From: UBA7702 sp040776805
GTDB taxonomy: Bacteria > Bacillota > Dehalobacteriia > UBA7702
Length of the DNA: 64,000 nucleotides
Direction of reading: 5' to 3'
Assembly (NCBI GenBank): GCA_040776805.1
Contig: JAXGZS010000001.1
Span: 496,001 to 560,000 of the forward strand
Shown here: one piece after another, positions 62,805-64,000 of the stretch
Layout of the letters: each line of letters opens with the position of its first letter
Position numbering within the stretch: the stretch's first letter is position 1
The notes under the pieces: model-generated
Told to the model about the DNA's origin: nothing
The model's database searches: none
What the model saw: the letters and a program-made list of their open reading frames with translations, nothing else
Translations under genes and position numbers: made by a program

Positions 62805-63336
62805 TTTCTTTTTGCTCCTCATCAATGGCGTAGAGCGGCTTTCTGCCAAAGTGGAACAGAGAAGCCACGATGGAAGAGGGGAAAACTTCAGTCTTGATGT
62901 TGTAATTCTTGATGACCGCGTTGTAGTACCTTCTGGCTCCGGCGATGTCCTCTTCAACTTTTTGCAATTGCTTCTGTAAATCGAGAAAGTTCGTGTTGGC
63001 TTTCAGGTCGGGATACGCTTCCGCCACGGCGAAGAGGGATTTCAAAGCGCCGGTCAGCATTTGGTCGGCGTTGATTTTATCTTCGGTGGTTTGCGCATTG
63101 AGACCCAAGCCCCGGGCATTGGTCACGTTTTCCAGTGTGGTGCGTTCATGGGACGCGTAGCCCTTCACCGTTTCTACCAGGTTGGGGATGAGGTCAAACC
63201 TCTTTTTAAGGAAAACGTCGATGGTAGCGAAAGCTTCTTCCGTGTCGTTTCGCATGGAAACGAGCTTGTTGTACGTGGCCACGAGCCACAAACCAACGAT
63301 CACGATGAGACCTAAAAGAATAAGTCCTATGATCAT
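62785..63336 (-). CDS. LemA family protein
   Basis: The protein has one N-terminal membrane helix and a helical domain with YNKLVSMRNDTEEAFATIDV, LKKRFDLIPNLVETVKGYA and YYNAVIKNYN, standard for LemA. I place the start at ATG 63336 because the GGGGG ribosome site is too close to the ATG at 63345; either is possible. It forms an operon with the DUF2207 gene, a pairing common across bacteria. Role unknown. Confidence 0.93.
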   Translation of the reverse strand: MIIGLILLGLIVIVGLWLVATYNKLVSMRNDTEEAFATIDVFLKKRFDLIPNLVETVKGYASHERTTLENVTNARGLGLNAQTTEDKINADQMLTGALKSLFAVAEAYPDLKANTNFLDLQKQLQKVEEDIAGARRYYNAVIKNYNIKTEVFPSSIVASLFHFGRKPLYAIDEEQKENVKVQF

Positions 63337-63429
63337 AATGTACATGCCCCCTTTCTTAATACTAATATTTTATCATAATTGTTCCTTTGAAACAACAGCT
63401 TTGTTTTCATCACCGCCAAAACAGGTTGA

Positions 63430-64000
63430 TTATTTGAGCTCTAAAAAGTCCGGGATATGAATGGCGTCGCGATAACCTTTTTCGTATAACTGTTCTAAAA
63501 CAGCTTTGTCTTTGGTCAGCGTATCCAGGCCGGCAATATCGTCGGGGGCGACGATCAGAGCCTTGCCCGCCTTTTCATAGGCTTTTGCTAAGGCGACGCC
63601 GCGGTTATAGCGTTCTGCTCTTTGTCGCAGGTTTTCCGCGGCCTGGGGATATTTTCGGCGCAGCAGCCTGGCTTTCCTTTCGTCTTTTTGGGAAGAACGA
63701 ATATAGTCCTTCGGCCTGGTCAGAATCACGAGCACCTTATCGCAGCCGTCGGCAAAGGCCTTTTCGACGGGTACCGGGTCATTCAAACCGCCGTCGAAAT
63801 AGGGGACGCCGTTGACGACATAGGGCTTGCCCACCAAGGGAAGCGCGGAGGAAGCCTTCAAAATATCGTAGTTATCCTGCTTCAAGTCGCTTTTCCTAAA
63901 GTATTTGGTTTTGCCGCTGAGGGCATCCGAGGCGACGACGAAAAATTCCGCCGGGTTTGCCAAAAGAGCGGGGTAATTCAAAGGACATTCGCCGTCTGCG
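63430..64000 (-). CDS. Patatin-like phospholipase (partial)
   Basis: The C-terminal part of a patatin-family hydrolase; the gene runs off the right edge, so the oxyanion loop and Ser nucleophile are not visible. Visible motifs are FFVVASDALSGK, ASSALPLVGKPYVVNGV and the DGG of the Ser-Asp dyad in FDGGLNDPVPVE. It ends with YRDAIHIPDFLELK. It resembles the YjjU/RssA type of cytoplasmic esterases. This is the second phospholipase-type gene family in the window, apparently unrelated to the SLH array. Confidence 0.87.
   Translation of the reverse strand, partial: ADGECPLNYPALLANPAEFFVVASDALSGKTKYFRKSDLKQDNYDILKASSALPLVGKPYVVNGVPYFDGGLNDPVPVEKAFADGCDKVLVILTRPKDYIRSSQKDERKARLLRRKYPQAAENLRQRAERYNRGVALAKAYEKAGKALIVAPDDIAGLDTLTKDKAVLEQLYEKGYRDAIHIPDFLELK

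Noticed and set aside
1..64000. CRISPR array or rRNA genes
   Set aside because: No regularly spaced short repeats and no rRNA-like sequence were seen; only one tRNA gene was found.

Overview
The window reads as a chromosomal segment of a low-to-mid GC Bacillota (Firmicutes), most likely a strictly anaerobic clostridial or Peptococcaceae-like lineage. The signs are an AddAB recombination nuclease, a multi-subunit [FeFe] hydrogenase, strong Shine-Dalgarno sites, consensus sigma-A promoters, and the block pyrG-fba-transaldolase-glpX-rpmE-prfA-prmC. A sleB-like/ypeB pair and an alpha/beta-type small acid-soluble spore protein gene suggest an endospore former or a recent descendant of one. The S-layer-homology (SLH) proteins show that cell-surface anchoring by SLH domains is used. 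I cannot name a species.

Layout. 1-3.9 kb: two-component system (partial) and a D,D-carboxypeptidase-like protein that has lost its catalytic motifs. 4.1-10.9 kb: addB-addA. 11-15.6 kb: a small membrane ORF, a UPF0173 hydrolase and a three-gene hydrogenase operon. 16-19 kb: mltG, then ypeB/sleB-like on the minus strand, then tRNA-Cys. 19.4-29.4 kb: argS, pyrG, fba, a transaldolase-like gene, glpX, a radical SAM gene, rpmE, prfA, prmC. 29.5-36.7 kb: MerR regulator, a frameshifted agmatinase, a choline-kinase-like gene with a MATE transporter, the tyrS operon and the spore protein. 36.7-49.4 kb: the most unusual region (below), interrupted by purF, a broken helical-repeat gene and a YcxB-like gene. 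49.4-50.1 kb: an XRE regulator and a divergent small gene. 50.2-56.7 kb: a complete phoB-phoR / pstS-C-A-B-phoU locus on the minus strand. 57-64 kb: gpsA, two small secreted or membrane proteins, a carboxynorspermidine-synthase-like enzyme, a DUF2207 protein with LemA, and a partial patatin.

The striking feature is an array at 36.7-49.4 kb of secreted proteins with three SLH repeats followed by a C-terminal domain that carries the ligand pattern of zinc-dependent phospholipase C. There are three near full-length copies, of which only the third is intact, plus an orphan C-terminal fragment. Interleaved are nine small paralogous three-helix membrane proteins sharing a loop motif (SK..FK..F....W) and a basic tail (RLVR.KK.K). 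Duplicated promoters, an orphan toxin-like tail and a 49-bp scar of the phospholipase 3' end between two membrane genes show growth by tandem duplication. I suggest a surface phospholipase system with a family of membrane partner or immunity proteins; this is inference.

The window also holds an unusual number of frameshifts (agmatinase, two phospholipases, the gene after purF, and a small gene near 58.8 kb). Either these loci are decaying or the assembly has local errors. Also notable is a PstS whose two halves appear in circularly permuted order.
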